This document shows positions 1 through 8,417 of a stretch of 64,000 nt of DNA, one piece after another. The notes below the pieces were generated by a model. The model saw only the letters and a list, made by a program, of their open reading frames with translations, did not search any database and was not told the origin of the DNA. Position numbers and translations under genes: made by a program. The DNA comes from JAGMXM01 sp964458325. Its GTDB lineage: Bacteria > Verrucomicrobiota > Verrucomicrobiia > Limisphaerales > UBA1319. The stretch spans positions 1 through 64,000 of the forward strand of contig CAYWIM010000003.1 of NCBI GenBank assembly GCA_964458325.1, written 5' to 3'. Position 1 is the first letter of the stretch; each line of letters opens with the position of its first letter.

Positions 1-2350
1 CTGGCCATTGGCATCGAGGGCCGTTTCCTTCCGGTATTCCCGCGCATACCCATCGAGCGATCCCCAGCCATATTCATAGACCACCGGCGCCGCGGCGCTC
101 CCGGTCACTTTCTCGAGCCGACCGTCCCGGCAATACCACTCGATCCGCTGCCCGCCCCCCTCATCGGTGGTAATCTTGAGCCGCCGGGTATAATCGTTGG
201 TCATCCCCTCGGCCCAGACCGTCACTCCCCCCAGCGCGTTGGTCCGCGCCATCCACCGGCCCACCTCGTCATACCCGTTGCGCTCCCGCTCGATGCTCAC
301 CCCGTTGGCGCCGAGGCTCGCCCGCGCCAACACCCGCCCCGCCCCATCCAACTGGTTGGTCTCGGTGATCCCATGCTGGGTCCGGGCCACCATGCGCTTG
401 AGCCCATCGTAGGCATGGGTGACCGTCGAGCCGTCCTTGTCCGAAAAAGTGTCCGTCCCGCAACAGCCCCGCTGGACCTGGTTGGTCCGCCCATCCAGCG
501 TCACCACCCGATACGACCGGTTCAAGGCGTCGGTGTAAGTGTAGACCTCCCGCTCGAGCACCAGGCCGGGGGTGCCGTCGGCCACATTGGTCACGCACCG
601 CGAAAGCACCTGGCCGGCCAGTCCGAGCGTGGTCACCGTCACCGTCCCGTTCACGATGCCGTTGGTGCTGCCATTGGCCTGCCCGGTCGTTTCGGTGGTG
701 GTGAAGTTGGTCGCCCCCTGGCTGTAACTCAGAAAGGTCCAGGTGCCGTCCGGATGGCCTCGCCGCCAGACCCGCCCTCGGAACTCCCCCTCCGTCAGGT
801 AATCGGTCGCAGTGACATCGTTAGAGGCATCGGCCCAGCCGGCCCCGGGGTTCGGACATTCCTTGTCGATCCGCCCCTCCAGCCGCCCATCGGCATCCAG
901 CGTCAACGCCGTATACCGTCGCCGCACCTCCTGGCCCTTGATTTTGACCACCGTCTGCCGCGGCAGCTCCGGCTGGTAGACACCATCGTCCCCGGCCGCG
1001 GCCAAGCTGTAGCCGTACTCGGTCACCCGACAGCCAGCGGCATTGGTGGTGGGCGCCGAGTTCGTCCAGGGCTCAAACTGATGCGTCACGCGGCCCTGGG
1101 CGTCATAGTGGAAGATCTGCCAGCGGCCATCGGGTTCATCGATCTGCCGGACCCGGCTCGAGGCCGGGTAATAGGTGTAGGTGTTGGTCAAGGCGTTGGG
1201 GCTCTCGCCCTGGATGAGCTGCCCCAGCAGCACGTCGGTCCCGTTGGTGAAATAGACCCGAGCGGTCCGAGCCACCCGGTTGGAGCCGTTCCAGGTCTCG
1301 GCATAATCGGTCCGGTTGGTCCCCGCCGAAACCGACCAGCTGACGAACTGGGCCAGGGTGTCGTTGACCGTTAGGGTCCATTTCCCGCTGGGGCCGTCGT
1401 GGGTGAACTCATACGTCCGGGTCGGGCGATCCGACCCGCTCTCGGTGATGNNNNNNNNNNNNNNNNNNNNNNNNNNNNNNNNNNNNNNNNNNNNNNNNNN
1501 NNNNNNNNNNNNNNNNNNNNNNNNNNNNNNNNNNNNNNNNNNNNNNNNNNAGCTCGATGTCGATTTCGCTTTCGCAGGCCCCCTCGGCCGCCCGCAGCGT
1601 CGCCACTCCGGCCTTGTCCCCGGCGGTAAGGATGGCGGTGGCGCCGCCCGGTTGGGGTTCCAGGCGGCAGCCCGGCGCATTGGTCACCCACGACCAGGTC
1701 ACATTGGTCGAGCTGGCCCCCGAAAGCCGGGCCGTGATTCGCGAGACCCCATCGGCGGCCAGCCGCGGAATCTCCCCTTCGGAAACACCGTCTATGGTGA
1801 TAAATAATGCGCCTGAATCACCGTAAACGCGAAAATAGTTTGTCGAACTGCCGGTGTCGTAACCCAGGAAATACCCTCCGAGATACTCGGGATAGATTGC
1901 ATAGCACGAAGGAGGCTCGAGATATATGCGAGAAGTTCTCCACGTGCGCCCATGAGTGGCCAGGATGGGCACATCATTTGTTTCATCGAATGACGACAGC
2001 GGGACTCTGACCGTGGTCCAATCGTTGGTAAAGCCGCTGGTCCCTCCGTGATTGGTCAGAGTGATTCCAATGATCGCCGAGACATCATTGATTTGGGCTG
2101 ACAGATAGCCGTAATCTCCCGGGTCCCCAGAAAAGGCTGCCTCCAACCGGAACTTGACCTTTACATAACCGCGCGAATCACCCGCCGCCTCATTCCAACT
2201 GCCCAATCCCACGATGAAAACCAGCAGCCCCAGCCATCGCCGGCAGTTCCACCCAGCCAACCATCGTTCCGTCGTACGACCGTGGCCCAGTCGATGTCCG
2301 GACCGCATCGATTGCTTGCCCACCTCACGCGGCTTGTTGATCTCCTGCAT
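1..2350 (-). CDS. RHS/YD-repeat secreted protein (partial, interrupted by assembly gap)
   Basis: The reverse strand stays open from position 1450 down to position 1. It reads as classic YD repeats, for example NGYDEVGR and HAYDGLKRMVARTQHGITE, followed by YEYGWGSLDGYAREYRKETAL. The upstream part (2350-1551) carries a hydrophobic signal (WLGLLVFIVGLGSW) and a beta-rich, Ig-like region before the N run. The two sides are not in the same frame across exactly 100 N, so the N count is conventional and the true distance is unknown. The C-terminus lies beyond position 1. ATG 2350 sits 3 bp after the upstream gene's stop; an ATG at 2308 is an alternative. RHS proteins are large secreted or surface polypeptides, sometimes with toxin C-termini; that end is not visible here. 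Confidence 0.8.
1451..1550. other. Assembly gap (100 N)
   Basis: A run of exactly 100 N falls inside the RHS gene. Repetitive RHS sequence commonly breaks short-read assemblies. The reading frame on either side does not match across 100 bases, so the gap length is a placeholder. Confidence 0.98.
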
Positions 2351-2353
2351 GAG

Positions 2354-3319
2354 TCAATGGCTGACCCCATTGCCTTGGTCGTGGAGCGGCTGGCTTGTGA
2401 AGTCCGCCCATGCGCGCTCGATGTGTCGCGGGTCGGCGCCGTTGAGGATGGCCAGCCGAGCCTCGACGCGCGCGGTTTCACCCGCCTTCAGGTCCCGGCC
2501 AAATTGCGACAAGTAGAGCGAGCAGTGCCCATCGGTTTCGCAGGGCATCGAGACCGCGAAACACTCTTCGCGTTTCGCCATCATGACCGCAGACAGATTG
2601 GCGATCCTGTCGCTGCGGATCGCGACAGGTTGAAGCAAATCCGGCCGTATGGCCCAGTCCACCGGGTGCGGCGGCAATTTCCAGCGCCCGTCCTGGATGA
2701 CGCGCACCGCTTCGTCGTCGCGCGGGAACATCTGCCAATCGCCTTCCGATCGAACGGCCCGGAGGTAGAGCGGCGTCTTTTCCCGGGCCGGTTCCGCGCG
2801 CGCCGCGGCCATCGCGTTCGTGAAACCGCTGATGAAATAGGACGCAAGGAAGGACTCAAACTTCGGCAGATCCTGCTTCGCGGCGACCGTGGTCTCCAGG
2901 TCCAATGCCGTTGGCGTGGCCCAGCGATAGACCGCGCGCATTTCGAAGGGCCGTTCATCCGTGGCCGGCCACAGCACTTCCACGGCGCCGCCGTCGGTCA
3001 ACCTGGCGGTGCTTGGCCAGTCCCAGGCCCCGCCACCATATCGCTTCCCCGTCGTGAACACCCGATAATGGCCGAGCAAACCGTTGCTCGAGTCCAGCCG
3101 CCTGCCCGAGGCGATGTGGATCACGAACTGGAGGCCGAGGGACCTTCCGTCGGCCCGCAACACACCCCGCAACTGCCCGGTATCGAACGCGAAGGACCCA
3201 TTGCTCGCGGAGTGAAAGGCGAGCGAGCCGGGGGCTTCGGTTTGGGCGTGCATAAGAGCGGTGGTCAGCAACAACGCGGCAGCGGAATGACAAACCATGT
3301 GCAAAGCGAAGAAAAACAT
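2354..3319 (-). CDS. Secreted protein of unknown function
   Basis: A 321-residue protein with an N-terminal signal (LLLTTALMHAQ, probable cleavage after HAQ). The rest is beta-rich and includes RLTDGGAVEVLW and RPFEMRAVYRW, which recall beta-sandwich domains seen in verrucomicrobial and planctomycete secreted proteins of carbohydrate loci. I do not recognise a named family. The start ATG overlaps the stop of the upstream PIN remnant in a TAATG arrangement, and the RHS gene begins 3 bp after its stop, so it could be cotranscribed with RHS. Function unknown. Confidence 0.7.
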   Translation of the reverse strand: MFFFALHMVCHSAAALLLTTALMHAQTEAPGSLAFHSASNGSFAFDTGQLRGVLRADGRSLGLQFVIHIASGRRLDSSNGLLGHYRVFTTGKRYGGGAWDWPSTARLTDGGAVEVLWPATDERPFEMRAVYRWATPTALDLETTVAAKQDLPKFESFLASYFISGFTNAMAAARAEPAREKTPLYLRAVRSEGDWQMFPRDDEAVRVIQDGRWKLPPHPVDWAIRPDLLQPVAIRSDRIANLSAVMMAKREECFAVSMPCETDGHCSLYLSQFGRDLKAGETARVEARLAILNGADPRHIERAWADFTSQPLHDQGNGVSH

Positions 3320-3495
3320 TACGCCATCGGGTTGAAAACCATCGCGCCCGTCGGGGCAAAATGCGCCGTATTGCTGGTAAGGATGGTGTGGTTGAAATGC
3401 AGCGCGGTCGCGGCGATCAGCGAGTCCTCGCAGGCGACGGTGCGGCGCCTGGCCTTGAGCTCGGCAAGCACATCCAATTCCTTCACGCGTTGAGG
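3319..3495 (-). pseudogene. Remnant of a PIN-domain (VapC-like) toxin
   Basis: The last 55 or so codons read like the C-terminal half of a VapC PIN nuclease: a conserved acidic residue in CEDSLIAATAL, then HFNHTILTSNTAHF and a closing GAMVFNP. The upstream codons in the same frame do not resemble a PIN N-terminus (no LDTN-type motif), and no antitoxin gene is adjacent. PIN toxins are about 130 residues and need four acidic residues, so this fragment lacks part of the active site. It is most likely a decayed toxin-antitoxin locus. Confidence 0.55.
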
Positions 3496-3782
3496 ATTCC
3501 TTAAATCGAACCGTTTGTCAAAGCGCGCGGCGGGGTCGCGCCGTCGCCCCGTCGCCCGGATCCTTGGCAAATCGCACGGAATCTTCCACGTTGCGTGTCC
3601 ACGCAGACGGCTTTGCAGTGGGCCGCAAGCGGCTGCAGTGGGATCGTCCACCGGATGAATTCCGCGCTGGCCCAATGGCGCCGCATGTCGTAACATTTCT
3701 CGCGAACATTGTGTGACAAGCGTTGCAGCGGAGCCTTATGATATCCTGGATATCGATCTGGACCTCTTCACCCTGATCTCCG

Positions 3783-4727
3783 ATGAACAACGACCGATTG
3801 AAGTATGCCGATCTCGTTGAGTTGCTGATCAACGGCCCGGTCGGCGGGCGCCGACGTTGGGCCGCCGTGTTGATTCTGCGGATGCTGGAAACGAGGGGCG
3901 CCTGTGGCTATCGGAGCGATGGCCGCCTCGGCGGCGCGGTGCATGCCCAAATAGCGATGGCCTCCCTGCAAGCCGCCGCGCGCGTGCTTTCCGCATCCGA
4001 GCAGGCGTTGCTGTTGCGGACGATATTGACGCTGCCATGGGAGCAACTGCGTCGGAGTACCGGCCTCAGCCTCCGAGTGCCCGAGATCCTCGCCGAGCTC
4101 GGCAGGGACCTCGGTCTCCCACCTTGTCTGGCCGCCGCCCAATCCGTGATCGAGCATGGGGATGACGCCGTGCGACAGTATCCGCTCGATGGACTGCTGG
4201 CGGAGGTGCGACGGCCCGGGGAAGGCTTGGTGATAGCGTTCGACGTCTGGGAAAACCGACCTCTCGAGGTTCCCATCGGTCCGATTGAGATCGATCGGCT
4301 GGCGATCGCGGTCCAGAGCGTCCGTGGTGGGGAATGGCAGGCGAACCTGCGGCCTCTGGTGGCCTGGTGGATCGAGAGCCTGGATCACAGTGAAGCGGAT
4401 TGCGCGGCGAGAGGACTGTTCCGCGACATCCGCGAGGCGGTCCACGATGAGCATGCGCGATGGCGAGCGCTGGGTCTGCTGGATTGGCTGGCGGATCATC
4501 CGGATCACCCGACGGCCGGCGAGGCAACGGCCGTCGCGCGGGAGGTTGCCCGAGCCGATGTGCGCAAGGCCGCGGCGGACCTGGCGGCGGCCCGAGGGCA
4601 GTGGGAAGTGCTTGAAGGACTTGCCCAAAATGACCGGGATCGAGGAGTGCGGCAGCGGGCCGAGAAGCTGCTGACCAGCAGGAAGGAATCAGAGCGGCCC
4701 GGCGATACGGATAGCCTCTCCGGATGA
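3783..4727 (+). CDS. Hypothetical helical protein
   Basis: A 314-residue cytoplasmic protein without a signal peptide. It is rich in Ala, Leu, Arg, Asp and Glu, with many predicted helices; the C-terminal stretch (NDRDRGVRQRAEKLL) resembles a HEAT-type repeat. The opposite strand is also open over most of this interval, but that product is Pro/Arg/Gln-rich and looks like a shadow. It stands alone, divergent from the PIN remnant, with no convincing Shine-Dalgarno sequence before ATG 3783. No family recognised. Confidence 0.55.
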   Translation: MNNDRLKYADLVELLINGPVGGRRRWAAVLILRMLETRGACGYRSDGRLGGAVHAQIAMASLQAAARVLSASEQALLLRTILTLPWEQLRRSTGLSLRVPEILAELGRDLGLPPCLAAAQSVIEHGDDAVRQYPLDGLLAEVRRPGEGLVIAFDVWENRPLEVPIGPIEIDRLAIAVQSVRGGEWQANLRPLVAWWIESLDHSEADCAARGLFRDIREAVHDEHARWRALGLLDWLADHPDHPTAGEATAVAREVARADVRKAAADLAAARGQWEVLEGLAQNDRDRGVRQRAEKLLTSRKESERPGDTDSLSG

Positions 4728-4808
4728 CACTGGCGGACGGCTCGACGACGATCCTCCAACGCATCATCACAATCCATCGCCCGTTGAAGGCCGGCAGAGC
4801 GGGTTCGG

Positions 4809-7800
4809 TCATTTGCGCAGCCGGTAAAACCGTGCGCCTGAGGCCGTCTTCAGGCTCGCCTGATAACGATCGCCCACCACGGTCGGCGTCACAGATTCCG
4901 TCTGCCACCCGAGCGGACCCAGATCCGCGCTCGTCTCGAGCACGAATCCCCACGCCATCGCCGGCCACAGGATTGTGATCTCCGTCTCGTTCCCGGCTGC
5001 CTCGAGCTCGGGCCGCGCCGCTTCGGTCGAGAAGTACTTTGCCGCCAGAGCCTGCTCGACAACGACGCGTTCGTTCTCGGAAAGCGCGCGCGTGTAGACC
5101 AGCGCCTCGACGATGTCTCCCGGAAAATAGGTGTTGTCATTATAGCCCCGGCCCAAGTTGCCGGTGTCCGTGCATCCCGCGATGGCGGTCAGCTTCCCCT
5201 CGCCCCGAATCACCCGTTGACCATTGACATACAACGTGTCCGTGGCGCCGTTCTTGATCGACGTGGACAGGCTGTGCTGGGCGCCAATCGAAGCCGGCCG
5301 CGTGTAAATCGCCCGATTGTTCAACTGGGTCGTTCCGAACCGAAAATTCACCTGCGACTGGTACGGGCTCAGATACACCGTGCCCCAGCTCACAGTCTCG
5401 TTCCAGAACAGTGCCGCCTCGCCTGCCTGCGAACTGCCGCCGGTCCGATTGGCGGAATTGTTTGCCACCAGGAACAGGCTCATGCCGGTCAGGCCGTTCA
5501 CTGGCAGCGTGAAAGTCATGAAATCGTTCACGCCATCGAACCGGACCACTGGCTTGCCGCCAGGCCCAGGGTCCGCCAGCCACTGCGGCTGGTTCGCCGT
5601 TGTGCCCTGAACCGCATGCCGCCCGCTGCCAGACTGGTCCTCCCACCGGCTCACGCGTCCGCTGGCCTGGGTGATGCCCGCGTCCGCCCGGAACCAGACC
5701 GCCAATCCGTTGGTCGGAAACGTGCCGGCGCTCATCACTTGGACAAACACCGTCGTCGAACTGCTTGCGGCGCCCTTGTCATCCACGGCCTTGGCGGACA
5801 GGGTGTAAGCGCCTGCGGGCACGTTTGTCCACAGCCAATGCCAGGACGCGGCCGCGACCGATGCCACCAGGTTCGTGTCCCTTACAAAATCGACCCGCGC
5901 GATCTTGCCGTCCGAATCGCTGGCCTCCGCCTCGAGGAGGATGTGGGCCCCGGGATTGAGAACCAAACCGTCTGCCGGGCTGGTCAGTTTCACCGACGGC
6001 AGTCGGTTGGCGGGTCCGCTGCCCAGCAATGCCCGGTTCTCAAATAACAGTACCCGGCTGTGGCTCCACCCGATCGACACGATGTCCAGGTCGCCATCCA
6101 GATCGACATCGACGACCTGGGCTCCATCATGATGCTCGTCTCCGGTGTAGACGAGGTGCGGCAGCCATTGCTCCCCTGCCCCATCGGCATTCTCGAACAC
6201 AAACAAGCGGGCGCTTGCCGGCTGATCCAGATGATGCTCCCCCGCCACCACGTCCAGATCGCCATCCGCATCCATGTCCGCCACATCCACGCTCATCGGC
6301 CCAATGATCGACGCGATCACGTGCTCCGGCCAGGAACCGGTCGGATCCGCCGGCTGTTCGTACCAGCACAAGCGTCCGGTGGCGCTGACCGCCTCGTAGC
6401 CCACCACTGCGTCCAGCCGCCCGTCCCGATTGATATCGGCCAGCCGATTCCGATCCGGCGCCCCGCCGGCCGTGTTCAACGTGAAATCGGTCCAGCTCGT
6501 TCCATTGTTGCGGATCCATTTCGTCCCCAACAACAGGTCCAGCCGCCCGTCGCCGGACCGGTCAATGTCGCCCGCGCTCAGCTGTTCGTCCTGGGAAGCC
6601 GCGGCGATCTGGCGCCATGTCCAGGGCTGCGCCTCCGGATGCATCGGGACTGTCAACATCTGCACTCCCCTGCCCCCTGCGTGCCAGGAGAGAGCCACCT
6701 CGCGCGGGCCTCCCGGGCTGAACCGCGCGACCGCTACGCCTTGCAGGAAATCCCCGTTCCCGGCTGGCACGTTGGAACAAATCATGAATCCACCTGCACC
6801 ATCGTTCTGCGCCCAGACAAACTCTGCGTTGGCATCCGACCCCTGCCCTCGAGTGCCCAGTAAATCGAGATCGCCATCGCCATCGAAATCATGAACGGCC
6901 GCCAGGTTGTTGAACGGACTGCCGGTCACGCGACGCGTCCATGCGCCTTCGGGCCGGCCGGGATTCCGATACCACCAGCCGCCGGTCGCCACATCCGGAA
7001 GGCCGTCGCGATCCAGATCGCCCGTGAGAACAAAAACTGCCCGCCACGGCCGTTCGGCGTCGATCACACGGCGTTCCCATTGGTCCAGGGAGCGCGCATT
7101 GTTGAGATCGTTGCGCCACCAGCGCACGACGGCGGAGTCCGGTGCAGCGTCATTCCAGTTGGCTCCAACAATGTCGATATCGCCGTCCAATCCCACATCG
7201 CCGACACGCAAGTTGTGCGAGCCGGTGGTGGCGACGATTTGCTGGCGCCATGCCAGACCATCCCCTTCGTTGAAATAGACGCTGACTTCGTCCGGATCGG
7301 AGGATTGATGCATCTCGGCGGCCACCAGGTCGTTGTCGCCATCCTTGTCAACGTCTGCCGTCTTGAACGTGTGAAGATACGAGATCGTATCGTCGATGAC
7401 ATGCTCCGTCCATGGATCGCTCCGCGGATTGGCCGGCCCTTCGTACCACACCAGTCGTCCGCTGCTTTCCGAAGGAGCGAGAATCATGTCCAGCCGGCCG
7501 TCCCGGTTCAGATCGGCCAGATCGACCGCCACTCGATTGACCCATCCTTCGGCCACCGTGTGCCGGGGCCACGCTCCGGTCGCCGGATTCGTCGGCGCTT
7601 CGAGCCAATAACCATCCTGCGCCACATCCAGATCGCCATCGCGGTCAATGTCGCCCAAGGCGGAACCTTCGGTGCCGGACGAGTTGATCTGGTTGCGCGC
7701 CCACGCCAGCGCGTTCGTCTGGAGAAAAACGACTGTCGTTCCCGCCCCCCGCACCAGCACATCCAACCGCCCATTCCCGTCGATGTCGCCGACCTCGACA

Positions 7801-8252
7801 TCGTGCCCTCGATGCGTCCCAATCGTTCGCGCGGACCAGCCACCTCCTGCTGGATCGCTGGTCGCCGCGGGGTTTTCAAACCACAGGATCGTTCCCCCGT
7901 CCGATCCCTGCGGAATGATGACATCCAGAAATCCATCGCCATCCACGTCGCCCGCCTGCATGTCCGTGCTGAACGATCCCGGGGCGATCTGATGCTTCGT
8001 CCATGCTGGATAGCGGTACCAATAGAGCCCTCCCCCGCTGCTGCTGGCCGCCAGCATGTCCGGAAAACCATCGCCGTCGATATCCCCAACGGCCTTGCAG
8101 TGCGGATTGGCGGGATTGGCCGTGTCAATCACCAATCCGGTGAAAGGCACGTCGGCGCCTCCGAGACCCCATGTCCATCCGGCCAGAGCCCAAACCGACC
8201 AGCCTCTCAGCGCGGCGCGCACGCAGCCATACCGCATTCGCGGAATCCCCAT
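4809..8252 (-). CDS. Giant secreted FG-GAP/VCBS propeller with Ig-like and LamG domains
   Basis: A 1147-residue exported protein. ATG 8252 is preferred because AAAGG lies about 6 bp upstream, followed by a hydrophobic signal (WSVWALAGWTWGLGG). Residues about 38-735 are FG-GAP/VCBS repeats with calcium-loop motifs (DIDGDGFPD, DVDGDGFLD, DINRDGRLD), forming an integrin-like beta-propeller. An Ig-like domain follows (about 740-835), then a LamG/concanavalin-like domain (about 840-1075, AVWFRADAGI, LVYTRALSENE). The last 70 residues form a small beta domain ending FYRLRK, shared with other large proteins in this window. Likely extracellular glycan or surface binding. It is a paralog of the next gene upstream, with which it may be cotranscribed. 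Confidence 0.88.
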   Translation of the reverse strand: MGIPRMRYGCVRAALRGWSVWALAGWTWGLGGADVPFTGLVIDTANPANPHCKAVGDIDGDGFPDMLAASSSGGGLYWYRYPAWTKHQIAPGSFSTDMQAGDVDGDGFLDVIIPQGSDGGTILWFENPAATSDPAGGGWSARTIGTHRGHDVEVGDIDGNGRLDVLVRGAGTTVVFLQTNALAWARNQINSSGTEGSALGDIDRDGDLDVAQDGYWLEAPTNPATGAWPRHTVAEGWVNRVAVDLADLNRDGRLDMILAPSESSGRLVWYEGPANPRSDPWTEHVIDDTISYLHTFKTADVDKDGDNDLVAAEMHQSSDPDEVSVYFNEGDGLAWRQQIVATTGSHNLRVGDVGLDGDIDIVGANWNDAAPDSAVVRWWRNDLNNARSLDQWERRVIDAERPWRAVFVLTGDLDRDGLPDVATGGWWYRNPGRPEGAWTRRVTGSPFNNLAAVHDFDGDGDLDLLGTRGQGSDANAEFVWAQNDGAGGFMICSNVPAGNGDFLQGVAVARFSPGGPREVALSWHAGGRGVQMLTVPMHPEAQPWTWRQIAAASQDEQLSAGDIDRSGDGRLDLLLGTKWIRNNGTSWTDFTLNTAGGAPDRNRLADINRDGRLDAVVGYEAVSATGRLCWYEQPADPTGSWPEHVIASIIGPMSVDVADMDADGDLDVVAGEHHLDQPASARLFVFENADGAGEQWLPHLVYTGDEHHDGAQVVDVDLDGDLDIVSIGWSHSRVLLFENRALLGSGPANRLPSVKLTSPADGLVLNPGAHILLEAEASDSDGKIARVDFVRDTNLVASVAAASWHWLWTNVPAGAYTLSAKAVDDKGAASSSTTVFVQVMSAGTFPTNGLAVWFRADAGITQASGRVSRWEDQSGSGRHAVQGTTANQPQWLADPGPGGKPVVRFDGVNDFMTFTLPVNGLTGMSLFLVANNSANRTGGSSQAGEAALFWNETVSWGTVYLSPYQSQVNFRFGTTQLNNRAIYTRPASIGAQHSLSTSIKNGATDTLYVNGQRVIRGEGKLTAIAGCTDTGNLGRGYNDNTYFPGDIVEALVYTRALSENERVVVEQALAAKYFSTEAARPELEAAGNETEITILWPAMAWGFVLETSADLGPLGWQTESVTPTVVGDRYQASLKTASGARFYRLRK

Positions 8253-8262
8253 ATCGACCTTT

Positions 8263-8330
8263 CGATACACAGCGTCACAAGTCCACAACGCCGGGTCAGG
8301 GGACCCGGCCTACAGAATCGCGCAAGCCCC
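8263..8330. repeat. Dispersed intergenic repeat, copy 1
   Basis: The reverse complement of 8281-8330 (TGCGCGATTCTGTAGGCC..., ending GCGTTGTGGACTT) matches 61894-61943 with about six differences in 50 bases. Both loci also carry GATAC(A/G)CAGCGTCA nearby. It lies between two FG-GAP genes. Confidence 0.6.
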
Positions 8331-8335
8331 ATGCC

Positions 8336-8353
8336 CTGCCTGCCGGCAGGCAG
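8336..8353. repeat. 18-bp perfect palindrome
   Basis: CTGCCTGCCGGCAGGCAG is a perfect 18-bp palindrome in the 165-bp gap between two FG-GAP genes. No U-tract follows, so it is not an obvious intrinsic terminator. It could be part of the adjacent intergenic repeat or a protein-binding site. Confidence 0.5.
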
Positions 8354-8417
8354 ACCTCACGCGGCGGGACTTATGACTGATGACGTTCTGTGCAGCGGCG
8401 TTCCAGAGAAATCCACG

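Noticed and set aside
3768..4628. Minus-strand 286-residue frame overlapping the hypothetical gene
   Set aside because: Pro/Arg/Gln-rich composition compared with a helical, acidic-balanced plus-strand product; treated as a shadow.
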